The translations under genes were made by a program, and so were the position numbers. A DNA stretch of 64,000 nucleotides, taken from positions 12,834,001-12,898,000 of the forward strand of contig JAMPIQ010000001.1 of the NCBI GenBank assembly GCA_024699855.1. Direction: 5' to 3'. Positions 23,046 through 35,132 of the stretch are shown one piece after another; positions within the stretch are counted from its first letter, which is position 1; each line of letters starts with the position of its first letter. The stretch comes from Aphelenchoides besseyi. Its lineage: Eukaryota; Nematoda; Chromadorea; Rhabditida; Aphelenchoididae. The notes under the pieces are model-generated. The model was given only the letters and a program-made list of their open reading frames with translations. It had not been told where the DNA came from and made no database searches.

Positions 23046-24150
23046 ATGGCAAAGATTGGATTCCTTGCTTTCTTCCTCTTTTCGAATTTCATTGGACTCC
23101 AATCCTGTGCACCCAACCACGACTACATTCGTCAATACCAAGCGCTTCATCGGAACAATCGTAAGTCCGCTGCTTACTTCCTTTCTTATTGCTTCTCATT
23201 TCAGCATGCGTTCAATGTCGTGAGATCGTGGTCCATTCGAACTGCTCTTCTCAATGGCACAGCGACGACTTTGACTGCTCAACTCCGGCCATCAACTACG
23301 GTTTGGATGCTCGAGCTCAGTGTGGTCAAGCGACAATCACCTGCCGTCCGGATCCACGCAAATCAACTTCTCAACTGGTCATGATCGTGGCCTTGATGGA
23401 AAGTGGAGTTGGGTGAGTTGAAAAGTGAATGCAAGTTCTAATGACATTTTTTTCAGCGACAAACCTTCTTTCGCGCCATTAACGAACTTCACCCGTGGAG
23501 TTGCAACGATCAAGCGAACTTGTGGAATGGAAAGCGAATGGATTCGCGAATCGATGGATCATCAAAGATTGTCTCAACCGTTGACGCTTCAATGTGCCCA
23601 CAACGTGGAGACCTTCGTCCTGCCGCCCATCAATCGACGCTACGAAGAAGCTCCGTCGAACACCGAAGAGAAGAAAATCGTGGATGAGGACGTTCAAGTT
23701 CAAGTCATGGGGAATACAATGATGCCTGTGGTCAAAGAGCGCGTTGTTCAGAATGTCATCAAGGAAACTCATCATGTTCCGATCGAGAAGAAGCGCATCG
23801 TCAAAACCAAACACATCTCTCAACCAACCGTCGAAGAGCGCGAAGTGGTCGAACGAGTTCCGGTTACGAAGATCGTCCCAACATTCGAAGAACGACGAGC
23901 CACTGAACTCATTCATGGAACAACGGTGATTCCAGTGGTTGAAGAAATCGAAGTCACGTCAATGTTGCCTGAAGTTGTGGAACCGATTGCTCATTCCAAC
24001 GAAGAACCTCAACGTGCGTTTCCAGCCGAACGACCCGAATTCGCTCACGCCGAACCATCCTTCTCGTACGAACGTCCAGAAGCCGCTACCGCTCGTCCAC
24101 CAGTTCCAGCCGAACGTCCGGAGATCGCAACTGCTCGACCACTCAACTAA
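23046..24150 (+). CDS. secreted cysteine-rich protein with charged repeat tail, 338 aa
   Basis: Three exons (23046-23160, 23205-23412, 23457-24150) join in phase. Residues 1-20 are a signal peptide (MAKIGFLAFFLFSNFIGLQS). Residues 21-150 hold about eight cysteines (PCVQCREIVVHSNC, DFDCSTP, AQCGQATITC, KRTCGMES, LQCAHN), consistent with a disulfide-bonded extracellular domain. From about residue 180 the protein changes to charged valine-rich segments (VQVQVMGNTMMPVVKERV, HHVPIEKKRIVKTKHISQP, EEREVVERVPVTKIVP) and ends with a degenerate ERPE-(F/A/I)A-TARP repeat. The valine/charge pattern resembles alveolin-type or cuticular structural repeats, but that is only a resemblance. I do not recognise a named family. 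Confidence 0.8.
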
Positions 24151-24347
24151 ATGATTCTCATTTTCGTCTTTTGTTTCATTTGTACATTTACTTCCGACTT
24201 TCTTTGTTTATTTCGTAGAAATAAGATTTCGACTTCAATCTTGTGTCTTTGATTCGCAGATCTAACAAACGAGCGTAACTGTTGGGTTGGCTTTCAACAA
24301 CAACACGAATGCGAATGGTTTATTTGTGTCGAACAACAGAAAGAAGA

Positions 24348-24907
24348 TCACTTGCCCGGTGTTTCTTGAGCGATCTTCTCCAATTGTTCAGGGGTCATTT
24401 CTGGACACGCCTAAACGATGGGGCGCTCAGTCAAAAGACCAAGAATCCACTCACTTCGTAACCATCGCCTTCTTCCTCTTCACCACCTCCAGCCGCTTTC
24501 TTGCTCGATTTCACTTGTTTCTGTGACTTTTCTTTCGTCGACTTTGGCCTCTCGGTTTTCTTTTCGTTCTGAAAACAACTGAAAACGATGTGAACTGTGA
24601 GGTCACCTTGACTGGAGCTGCTAGAGCGGGTTTCGGTGGTTCAGTTGATTTCGACGGCTGATCTGCCGTTTTCTTGACCACTTGGACCTGAAAACGAAAA
24701 AGATTGAAGCAAAAGAATCCACAGACTCACTTCTGCCACTTTGCTCACGACCTTCTGTCCACTGGCCGGAGGAAAAGCGGTGGAGTTCTGAGCAACCACT
24801 GGTGCCGCGGTCTTCTTTTTTGCGCACCCAAAAATCGCAAGAACGATCAACGGAACGACAAAGTTGATGAGTTGGAGAGCACTCATGGCGACGACTGATT
24901 CGAACAT
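24348..24907 (-). CDS. small single-pass membrane protein with Lys/Glu-rich tail
   Basis: The first exon starts at 24907 or, more likely, at the second in-frame ATG at 24886 (MSALQLINFVVPLIVLAIFG). It encodes one N-terminal hydrophobic helix followed by CAKKKTAAP. Three further exons encode a disordered tail rich in Lys, Pro, Ser and Glu (KKTADQPSKSTEPPKPA, GGGEEEEGDGY) and end PEMTPEQLEKIAQETPGK. Layout (short TM anchor, then basic low-complexity tail) resembles the neighbouring MSP gene's N-terminus, read divergently from it with only about 160-180 bases between the starts. That suggests a shared promoter and perhaps germline expression, which is inference. Family unknown. Confidence 0.7.
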
Positions 24908-25066
24908 TCCGACACTTCAATTGAACAGCCAACTGACTTCCGCCTTTGGATACCATTGTTGCATAAGAAATAAATTTGCATTTTGAGTTTCATGTTCAAA
25001 CGATCTTGACGATTTTCAGTCATTCGTTCGGTTCTCGTTCAGCTCGTTCAGTTGCTTGCAATCGAA

Positions 25067-26111
25067 ATGTTTGAGCTCTTTGGATTGCTTTTCGGATGCA
25101 CGTTGGTCGTCGGCTCTGTTGGAGTCTTTGTTGCGCAATGTGGATCGAAGAGTCGTCGTGCGAAGAAGCAATCGGTGAAGTCGGCCAAATCAGCCAAGAA
25201 GTCGGCTAAACGTGCAGGAAAGAAGGCGGGACAATCGGCAAAACAAGCGGGTATTGCAGCGAAGGAGGGAGTCAAAGAGAAGGCACAATCGAGCAAGTCA
25301 AAAGTTCGAAATCACGTTCACTTTGTCGTCTAAATGTTTTCATTTTTCAGCGTTCTTCGCATCGCTCATCTCGCCGCTCAGCTCGTCGTTCTTCGCGTCT
25401 TGGTGCTGAACCGTCGATCGGACAGAAGATTGCCAACAAAGCTCAGGATGCGAAAGAGGTCGTGAAGGAAAAGTTGGAAGTGAGTTTCATTGTCAGCGTT
25501 CTTCCAATTGGCATGTTTGTAGCCGAGCAAGAAGGCGTCCAAATCGTCCAAGTTGTCAAAGTCGGCCAAGTCATCGAAGTCGTCGAAATCGAAGAAGTCG
25601 CAGAAATCGCAACCAAAGAAGATGGCCGAGGATGTGGTCAAGAAGGTTATGCCGCAGAAACACGATCCAATGGATGCTGGTGAGGTAGTTTCTTTGGTCT
25701 TCTTAAACCAACTTCAGCGTTGGTTCAACAAAAACTTTGCGTCGAACCGCGTGAATTGCACTTCGAACCGGAGGGCGGAATCCAAAAGGTCAACGTTTTG
25801 AATTCGAGTGCTCAACGTCAAGCTGTCAAAGTGAAGTGCTCGGACAATGAAACGTGAGTTTGTAGTCCAATCAACGAAGCCAATAAGTTGATTTCAGTTA
25901 CCGTGTCAGTCCAGTTTATGCGTTCATTGAGCCGGGAAACAGTTACGAGTTCGATGTTAAACGTCAAAATGGAGTCAAGAAACTCAAATTGGATCAACTC
26001 GTTTTTTTGGTCGCTCAGACCGATGCGAAGGAGACAAATCCGAAGTGGGTCTTCAAGTTCTTGGGTACGGATGACAAAGCCGCTGCGTTGGTATTGCCGT
26101 TGAAAGTTTGA
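25067..26111 (+). CDS. membrane-anchored MSP-domain protein, 290 aa
   Basis: Five exons are in phase: 25067-25303, 25351-25479, 25523-25679, 25718-25853, 25898-26111. Residues 1-22 form a hydrophobic anchor (MFELFGLLFGCTLVVGSVGV). Residues 25-175 are an extremely Lys/Ser/Arg-rich linker (SAKKSAKRAGKKAGQSAKQA, SKSSKSSKSKKSQKSQ). The C-terminal ~110 residues are an MSP (major sperm protein) immunoglobulin-like domain: CVEPRELHFEPEGGIQKVNV, LNSSAQRQAVKVKCSDN, YRVSPVYAFIEPGNSYEFDV and PKWVFKFLG. MSP domains are used as sperm cytoskeleton or as VAP-type receptor-binding modules. With an N-terminal anchor and C-terminal MSP domain the topology is the reverse of VAP. Donor AAA|GTTCGA of intron 1 is atypical. 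Confidence 0.88.
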
Positions 26112-26317
26112 GTTCTTTTGGGTAGGGCAAATAAACTGAGGGGTTGAATTCGATTACTGTTTGGTACCAGAAGAATCAAGACAACGAGTTTATTGTAAGT
26201 CTTGACGCATGAACTTAACTTATTCTTGACTAAAACAAAACTTGATGATTGAAATGAGCATTCGAATGCCAATGAAGTAACAAAAACAATGGTTAATAAT
26301 ATAAATAAATAAAAGAA

Positions 26318-28688
<2,371 letters not shown>

Positions 28689-28835
28689 TCGTCTGAAAAA
28701 CAAATAAATTGACCAAAAGTGTTTTCGCGACAACAGTTCAAAATACTCGCAATTCGTACAATTAAAGAATTACATTCACATTGAAAACAAAACGTCTAAA
28801 GATTTTGTTTCATCAAGAAATTAACGCCGAACACC

Positions 28836-29000
28836 TTAATTGTGCAGCAAACTCAACGCCAAAGCGGCAACACCAGATCGAACAATCCGCCGAAGACCAT
28901 CAGTTTCGTGGGGATTGTAACAAGAGATAGTGATCGCATATAAGGAGCTACTTGTAAGGCCAACAGTAAGGCAGTCAATAGATGATAAAAGATGTGAGAA
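28836..29000 (-). pseudogene. 3' end of an unidentified gene at the arm boundary
   Basis: The minus strand reads about 55 codons open, ending DGLRRIVRSGVAALALSLLHN and a TAA. No start or upstream exon can be attached: an in-frame stop lies about 55 codons before the end. It may be the last exon of a gene truncated by the duplication, or chance. The same frame is retained in the distal arm (about 60959-61126, plus strand). Confidence 0.3.
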
Positions 29001-29153
29001 TGCTCAATTATGCAGATGATGTTGTGTAAATTGGGCGACAGATGAATGGCATGTCGAGTAGCTCAGCGCACTTGTGAACTCACATCAACGACCAACATTT
29101 GCGGAACTAGAAATGTGGAAACGAGCTCTAAAGATTGTCCTTTAGAGTTAAAA

Positions 29154-29578
29154 TGTTCAATTTGTCGATCTTCAATCCCACAGCATTTGTTCGTAGCCAT
29201 CGGCCTCACTATCCTCAATCCACTGCGATACCCGTCTTTCATCCAGAAATCGAGTGGATCCTAAGTTCGCTAATGACGATTATTGGAATTAGTTCGGTAT
29301 TCATTTATTGTCTTCTAATGTTCAATTGTTACTATTTCACTCCGAATACTATGACTGTCTACCGCTATACTCTGACTAATGCTACGATTAATGGGCTTCT
29401 TTTCACAATTGAAAGTTGTTTCGTACTTCGTCCGATACCCTATTTTCCCTTCTTGGTTGCCAAATCTGACGGTTTTAAAATTTCTGATTGGTGGTTTCTG
29501 GGGAGCGAGCATTCGTTGACTTTTGCAGATGCTCCCAACTACAAAATGATAATTTCGTTGCTTGAAGAAGGGATTTGA
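29154..29578 (+). pseudogene. truncated nematode 7TM chemoreceptor (proximal copy)
   Basis: An open frame of 141 codons starts MFNLSIFNPTAFVRSHRP. It contains two hydrophobic helices (SSLMTIIGISSVFIYCLLMF and TLTNATINGLLFTIESCF) and the serpentine-receptor pattern TPNTMTVYRYTL...LRPIPYFPF. That spacing is typical of the N-terminal third of srh/str-type nematode chemoreceptors. The remaining helices are absent: the frame drifts into non-membrane sequence and stops at 29578. It is therefore a 5' fragment. The family call is from pattern only; srh versus sri or str cannot be decided. Confidence 0.65.
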
Positions 29579-29612
29579 CTGCTTCTGTAACGGTGACTTC
29601 TGTTTCTAGGCA

Positions 29613-29789
29613 ATGCGCAACATCCGAGCAACTTGGCAACAACAATACGATTGGGGAGATGCAATTCCACCCTCGACCACTTCGCCATCAAGTGAACGTC
29701 CAGCAGCTCAACCCAATGCGGCAGTCAACGTGCTGAACGGAGCTGATCCAGCGGTTCCCGAAGCGCTTACCCCACAACATCCACTCTAA
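29613..29789 (+). CDS. short C-terminal exon or 58-aa ORF (proximal copy)
   Basis: Directly after a TTTCTAG acceptor the frame reads MRNIRATWQQQYDWGDAIPP... and ends GADPAVPEALTPQHPL, followed by an AATAAA at about 29823. It looks like the tail exon of a gene whose body is missing, or a small separate protein. The distal copy (60173-60349, minus) keeps the frame with a few replacements (GVDPPVPEAL). No family recognised. Confidence 0.35.
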   Translation: MRNIRATWQQQYDWGDAIPPSTTSPSSERPAAQPNAAVNVLNGADPAVPEALTPQHPL

Positions 29790-30508
29790 ACTGCCCAACT
29801 GATATTCCGTTTGTTTTTTCAAAATAAACGACAAGATTTTTCAGTTAAGACCGTCGAATTGCATGAACTTTACGATGTTATGGATCGATTGGTTCATAGC
29901 GTTCAAATTCTTATAATTAGCGCTATGCGATGTACTTTGTTGTATGAAATTTGATGCTGTTAATTTCTAGTGTTTTGTTTTTGTCATTCTATTCCCGCGA
30001 ACATCCGTAGACATACCTTATTTTAGATCGGAACTCGTAGTATTAACAACTGAGATCTTCACGTTTAGTGGATTGAATTCTGCTGTCTGATTGAAAGTGA
30101 GAAAGTAGTTAGCTTGTTATTTCAAAGTTTTTTATTAGCCGCTAACAAGAAGTGCATTAGTATGGTAAAAGGAATGGTATAGTTGACCATATGGCAAAAA
30201 TAGAATGAAAGGTTTTGATTTTAAACGTCGAAATTGATTCTGTGTTGTGTGCTTCAACCGAAACGTTTTTACGACTATTGAATAGAACAATGGGAAGCAC
30301 GTCCATCAATGATCAGGCTTACGTCCTCACTGCGCACCCTTAGAAAGGCGCTTAAATTGACGATTAAGGTCGTAAATGCTCTGTTACCCCTCGTAATCTA
30401 TGAATGCATTTGTCTTGTTTGAAGATCCAAAGGAATCAAAATGTGCATTGATAAGAAACGCACATCATTTCCTTGATTCTTCTGACAGTTCTTTTGGGTT
30501 GCACAGAA
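29790..30508. other. AT-rich spacer within the proximal arm
   Basis: About 0.7 kb with polyadenylation-like AATAAA near its left end and no exon I can support. It is conserved in the distal arm (59454-60172) with scattered substitutions, and should include the promoter of the pepsin-like gene. Confidence 0.4.
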
Positions 30509-31752
30509 ATGTTCAGCGAGGTTGGAGTGCTTGTTTTCAGTATATTTATTGGTGGTAGGTTATTTCTTGTTGTGAGATGTCTATTCTTTAGACTTGGACA
30601 CTTATTTTAGCATCGGAAGCTCACAACAAACGTTCTATGTACTTTTTGACTTTGCCACCGTTCCACTTTTGGTCACTGCTGAAGACTGTGGAATTCGACG
30701 GAACGATTGTCCTCGAATGTGCAATGATGGTAAGTTTTCTCAAGTTATTCTTGATCCGATCTTCTAGAAGCAATTGCACATTTGTACTGCGATCCGCTGT
30801 GCTTCCCGATTAACAAAGCCATGTACCGTGCTTATTGTCGAGAGCCTTTTCTGTCGAGTAATTCAACAACTTACAAGCGTTTGAAGGGCACATGGAAAGA
30901 ACGTTTACAGTGCTGTGAAGACCCACTCTACGGACGTTTTGCTTCTGATATCTTTCAATTTGGCGAATATTCAAAAACTCCTAAATTAGAGCTTGAATTC
31001 GTTGAAGGAACATTACTGCAGCGTCGGTAATTTTAACACGACAAGTTTACTAACTAAAACGCGTTTAAGAGCACTGCGGCCCTATAGTGGCCTTATTGGT
31101 TTGGGCTTTCAAGACTCAAGCGGCCATGTTGGACTAGTCGAACAATTGTATCAGCAGAAAGTCATTAGAGAGCCGATCATCTCGTTTTCATCACCATTGG
31201 TTGTTTTGGGCGCCTTAGATTCCCAGAACTGCGATTCGTGGTCTCATTTCCCCGTCATATCTGATCCTCTTGGATGGACGTTTGAAGTGGAACGAGTGGA
31301 GCTATTTGGAGTTGAGTTCACGAACCAACAGGCAAGGAGATAGATAAGGGTTATTAATCGAAATTTAGATATCTATTAGTAGCCGAAATAGTTATCTTGA
31401 GGTTCCGAGAGATGTAAAACAACGACTAATTGAAGTTGGTATCGTGACTGATTGCTATCGTCCTAATTTGTCGTGGTGTATTCGCAGTGACACAGAGAGA
31501 ACATTTTCTATACATGGTCGTGACTACGTTTACTCTATGAATATGTTGAGCTTTGATGCATGTCGCCAGTATGACAATCAATTCATTTGTACTACTCGCA
31601 CAGCGGATGTTGAATACCCTCGCTCCAACGGTCAAACCTCCTGGGTTTTTCCGCTGAATAGCGTTAACTATGTTAATGCGTTTTGTTATAGTTTGGATTA
31701 TGCAAAGCGGACTTTTGGCTTTGGATTTATTCGCATACCCCAACGAAGATGA
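30509..31752 (+). CDS. catalytically dead pepsin-like (A1 aspartic peptidase) protein, 362 aa, proximal copy
   Basis: Five exons stay in phase: 30509-30554, 30592-30729, 30768-31026, 31070-31331, 31369-31752. Residues 1-15 form a signal peptide. The pepsin-fold landmarks are in order: LDTYFSIGSSQQTFYVLFDF (flap strand leading to the first Asp loop), YGRFASDIFQFGEY, SGLIGLGFQDSSGHVGLVEQ, EPIISF and the C-terminal RTFGFGFIRI. Both active-site motifs are lost: the first DTG is D35-F36-A37, and the second DTG site reads I-S-S-R-N with no Asp. Length matches secreted pepsins. Six or more cysteines in exons 2-3 (DCGIRRNDCPRMC, LYCDPLCF, QCCEDP) suggest an extracellular, disulfide-rich product. Intron 4 appears to be GC-AG (CAG|GCAAGG). 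Function as an inhibitor or binding protein is inference. Confidence 0.8.
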
Positions 31753-32340
31753 TTTGTAGTCCCACATACCATTAAGTCGCAATAAATCTTTGAAGGTGCA
31801 GGCTACGCTTTAATGCCAGACCTTCAAGCGGTTTCCAACTTCCGAAAATCGTTTCTTGTATACACAATCAAAATTAGAAGCTCGAACGATATTTTCCGAG
31901 TGCAGCAACGAATACTCACACCCGAATGACGATCACAACTTTTTGTCATGAAAAGCAAGGAACGGATCTGTGATCATGTTGTTCCTGACATCTGCTGTGT
32001 TGAACGTCCAACTTCTTAGAACCTCCTTCACAGACATTGTTTCACGTTATTGATGTCATAGCACTTGTGTTCTGTGAGTTCTCTGGGACAAGAATTCTGA
32101 GGCTTTCTGGAGTGTTCATTCTCTAATGTTACCTTGAAAATCATTTGGCCAGAACATAGCGACCCACAAAAATCGAAAAGAACTCTGCATTCAACTTCTC
32201 GTCTATTCCAAGCAAACATATTAGTGACTGTGACCATCTGTCTTACAATTCTAACGAGGAAAAGATAACTGCAACAATCGGTCATTAGTTCTTTTCGCAA
32301 TTGTTAACTATTTTATTGCAATTGTTTTCAAAATACTTTC
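31753..32340. other. spacer with a cysteine-rich minus-strand frame
   Basis: A minus-strand open frame at 32028-32300 reads ...ECRVLFDFCGSLCSGQMIFK and ends DINNVKQCL. It is preserved in the distal arm (57662-57934, plus) with one replacement. It has no good ATG context or signal peptide, and I cannot tell a real exon from conserved duplicated sequence. The rest of the spacer shows nothing. Confidence 0.3.
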
Positions 32341-32608
32341 GATTCGCTGATACCATATAGTCAATTTGTGTTATCCTCTGAATCAGCTTTGCGTTGTTTG
32401 CGGATTCGAGAATCCGCGGTGGAGGTGTTCGAAGAACTTCGATCGTCTCGTCGATTCCAACAGTGCGTTTCCTCGGCTTCCAATTCACAGTTTCTGTTGA
32501 TTTGGACCCTCACCAACCGCATCGTCCAGGAACACAATCGGTCGTTGGATTGGCGACTCATCGTCAGTAACGTTGTGAAGAAGGTTGTTGTTAGACGAGT
32601 TTGATGCC
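32341..32608 (-). pseudogene. 5' fragment of the 40411 gene, frameshifted (proximal copy)
   Basis: This is a partial copy of the first exon of the gene at 40411-41413. It starts with the same MASN-type N-terminus at about 32608. One base is missing near 32490 relative to the intact copy (CAATTCACAG here versus CAATTCATCAG), which breaks the frame before NWKPRKRTVGIDETIEVL. After PPPRILE the sequence diverges into unrelated text (SANNAKLIQRITQ). It is therefore non-functional. Confidence 0.8.
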
Positions 32609-32823
32609 ATGGGTTGAATTCAGATATGAGAAATTAGAGCATCGACAGCAAGCCGATGGACGGCGGGAAAAAACGAAATCTTCCTGCCCGCTAATTTCCG
32701 TAGCAACTGTTTAGCATTTTGTATACAACTGTAAAACTAACGCAAAGTTGTGTATGAGACCAAATGCGTTCATTTGGTTGCTCAATTGAAGTCGGTCGGT
32801 TTGATCGTTTGCACGAGATTACG

Positions 32824-33400
32824 ATGCTCTTCAAGTTCGTCGCTTTCGGTCTTCTGATCTTCGGCTTTTCGTTCAACGATGCTGAGTAAGTTCACATCTC
32901 GAGTCTTTGAAGTCAATTGCTGTTTAGGGGTTACGATCTGGCTGGATTCTTTGCAGCCAGTAGTCGAACATCGAGTGTGGAGATGTCGTTGTTCTGGTGC
33001 TTGATGACTGAAATGTATGTGATCAATAGAAGCTCAACCACTAAGCATCAACTTTAGGGGAAAGGGGGCGTTGTTGGTTTCGATCGTTGGACTTCCGTTC
33101 TTGATGGCGTGCGGAAGAACAAGAAACAAAGAAGGAGCCGAAAAACACGTGAGTTCAGAAGAGAAGATCGCAAATGACTGTTTTTAGGGCCAAACAGAAT
33201 TGAAACAAGTAGCAGCGAAAGAAGCGGAAACCAAGCTTCAACCGTCGGATTACTTCGTGGTGCCGAATCAGAAGCCGACGAGTAACACTCGACCGCAGGG
33301 TTCCGTTGAACAGAAATCGAACAAACCGCAGGACAAGAACCCCAGTGCAGCGAAGTCTCCGGACTGGAAAGGATTGGCTACTTCCAATGCTCTTGCTTGA
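32824..33400 (+). CDS. small secreted/TM protein, 150 aa, proximal copy
   Basis: Four exons in phase (32824-32885, 32928-33014, 33058-33148, 33188-33400) separated by introns of 39-43 bases. It has an N-terminal signal-like helix (MLFKFVAFGLLIFGFSFND) and a second hydrophobic helix (GALLVSIVGLPFLMACG), then a basic RTRNKEGAEKH and a hydrophilic Gln/Lys/Pro-rich tail (GSVEQKSNKPQDKNPSAAK). Three copies exist in the window (also 39621-40197 minus and 56556-57137 minus) and the tail is essentially identical in all. Retention of the frame in all three suggests function. The architecture recalls the gene at 24348-24907, but sequence similarity is weak. Family unknown. Confidence 0.75.
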
Positions 33401-33793
33401 ATGCCGAATAAACTCACCTCCAATTTTGCTTTCAATCTGAACATATCAAACGATAGTGTTTGACTCAATAGAGCGGCACGTTTTCTTTCAGCAAAACGGC
33501 TTCATACTTTTTTCCTAATTGAAGTGCTCGCTATCAAGAGTTTCAATTATGTGATCATTGTGTTTATAAGGTGCACAAGAAGGTGAAAATCGAAACATTC
33601 TTAAACCGGAAACCCCAGAAACACACTCGACTCTGGCCAACTGAACTTCAACGATAATTGTTGAAGAAGAAACTCGTTTTTGTTTAAAAGTTTGTAGAAT
33701 CAAGAAAAAATCAAATGCGAAAAGAGAGATTTATTGAGAAGAGAGTTTTTCAAATATAACAATTCAATTAAAGATAAACAAAGAAATGACCAT

Positions 33794-34330
33794 TTAGTTG
33801 CTGCTGGATGGCTGGTTGGTTTGATCGAAGTCGTCATCTCGGGACGACGATGGTTGAAGCGGTTGTTGATACGGTGGTTGAAGAAATTGTTGAGGCGGTT
33901 GTTGTTGGTGGTGTTGCATCTTCGTATATGATGCGATTTGCGTGAGCAAAAGCTCAATCGAGAACGCTTCTCGCCCAACGTTGAAAGCTTGCACTTCTAA
34001 AATTCACGGTGAGATTAATAAGATGGTTCAACTCACTTTGTGACTCCGCAAGAAGGAGTCTTGTTTTCAACTCCAGAGCTTCGTTTTGGAGTTTTTTTAT
34101 GAGCTTGCGGGCCTGTTCCAGAATATCCGCTTGTTCCATTTTGACATCAAGGCGCGGTTCGATGTCTTCGATCACAGTTCGAAGCTCGTTGTATTCCATT
34201 TGAAGTCTGTGACGCCGGAGGGATTCTCGGTTACTCTTGCTCATCTAAAAAGAAGTTCAATATAAATAAAAATAAATAAAATTACCTTTTTTGGTGGCTC
34301 CTCGTTCGAATCACATGGACGCTTAGGCAT
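33794..34330 (-). CDS. bHLH transcription factor, HES-like, 151 aa, proximal copy
   Basis: Three exons in phase: 34330-34286 (MPKRPCDSNEEPPKK), 34244-34037 and 33996-33794. The basic region is SKSNRESLRRHRLQMEYNEL. Helix 1 is ELRTVIEDIE, the loop PRLDVK, and helix 2 MEQADILEQARKLIKKLQNE, which closely follows the Hairy/E(spl) consensus KxExADILE. The C-terminus is a Gln/Pro-rich tail (HHQQQPPQQFLQPPYQQPL) ending DQTNQPSSSN. There is no Orange domain or WRPW. It should bind DNA as a dimer in the nucleus. The distal copy (55630-56163) differs by one Ser in a serine run. It is a single-bHLH protein, unlike the two-bHLH REF-1 group of C. elegans. Confidence 0.88.
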
Positions 34331-35132
34331 GACGGCGTTGATGGGAGATCGAAACGACTTGCCGTTGATTGATGCCTGTTGTTTATATGCAGTTTTGGAG
34401 CTGCCAGTTGACCGCCTCAGTTCATCTGATCACATTAATTGGGACCTCGAGATATTTTCGTTTTGTATGTCTCATTGGCGTTCGCCGTCCAAAATGGGCC
34501 GAAGGAATGATTGTTGATTGGTGGTATTGTTGCGGTGTTAAGATTGCGACCGTCGGGTCAATCAGAAGACGGCCGCGTTACAAAACACTAGCAATTAGGT
34601 TCGTAAATTTGAACGTGGGGATCGGCGACTGTCAATCGTTTTGTCCTCAAGTGTTGATTTGGATTCAAATTGCAGAACTCTAAACGGTCTGCAATCATCT
34701 TCTTTGTTACTGTTTTCGATTTACTATTGTCGTTTTCGTGTCCACTTAGTTGCTTCAAATATTTCTTTTAGTGTTTAGATTTCGTGTTTATTGTAACAAT
34801 TGCGTGTTGAATTAAGCAAAATGAAAGCACAATTAGGGGAATGAAGATGGATATTGTTCGGATAGGCGAGAAATTTGCCCATGAGATGTTTATGCTCCTT
34901 AAACTCGTTCACGAGTTTTTTCTTCTCTTCGTCATCCTTCTGTGCGTCGTAGTTCAACGGATTGGTCTTTCAATTCACGCCACTTAAACGACCAAACGTT
35001 CAAAAGTCGCCATTTTTGTGAAGTAACCTTTATTGCACAAAAGTAGGGATATTGAGATACGTTTAGAGAAAGCATAGCAACAGCAAGATCAAACGGTTTG
35101 GAACCCATAATAAGAAAATAAACAAAATGTAA
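34331..35132. other. bHLH upstream region and arm-end junction
   Basis: This holds the bHLH promoter, then at about 34775-34957 (minus) a fragment of the 3' part of the 40411 gene: NYDAQKDDEEKKKLVNEF and EFKEHKHLMG match its C-terminal NYDAQK...EFKEHKHLM. The arm similarity ends inside this fragment near 34880. From 34965 to 35130 the sequence recurs inverted at 63232-63400. It includes the 3' UTR of the helicase gene. Confidence 0.6.

Larger units (their letters stand above)
28836..34880 (+). repeat. proximal arm of a 6-kb inverted repeat
   Basis: This segment matches the reverse complement of 55080-61126 almost end to end. Paired positions add up to about 89,960 along the whole arm with only a few small indels. 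The left boundary falls exactly on a TAA stop (28836-28838; 61124-61126 in the other arm). The right boundary is near 34880/55080. Most of the arm looks more than 95% identical by eye; 31070-31752 is clearly more divergent. It contains a 7TM fragment, a pepsin-like gene, a small TM protein gene, a bHLH gene and broken pieces of the gene intact at 40411. Confidence 0.95.

Noticed and set aside
23479..23916. 145-codon frame antisense to the secreted-protein last exon
   Set aside because: Shadow of the plus-strand coding exon; no independent signal.
34329..34683. Open frames antisense/upstream of the bHLH gene, conserved in both arms
   Set aside because: Conservation follows from the recent duplication; no motif or coding bias supports them.
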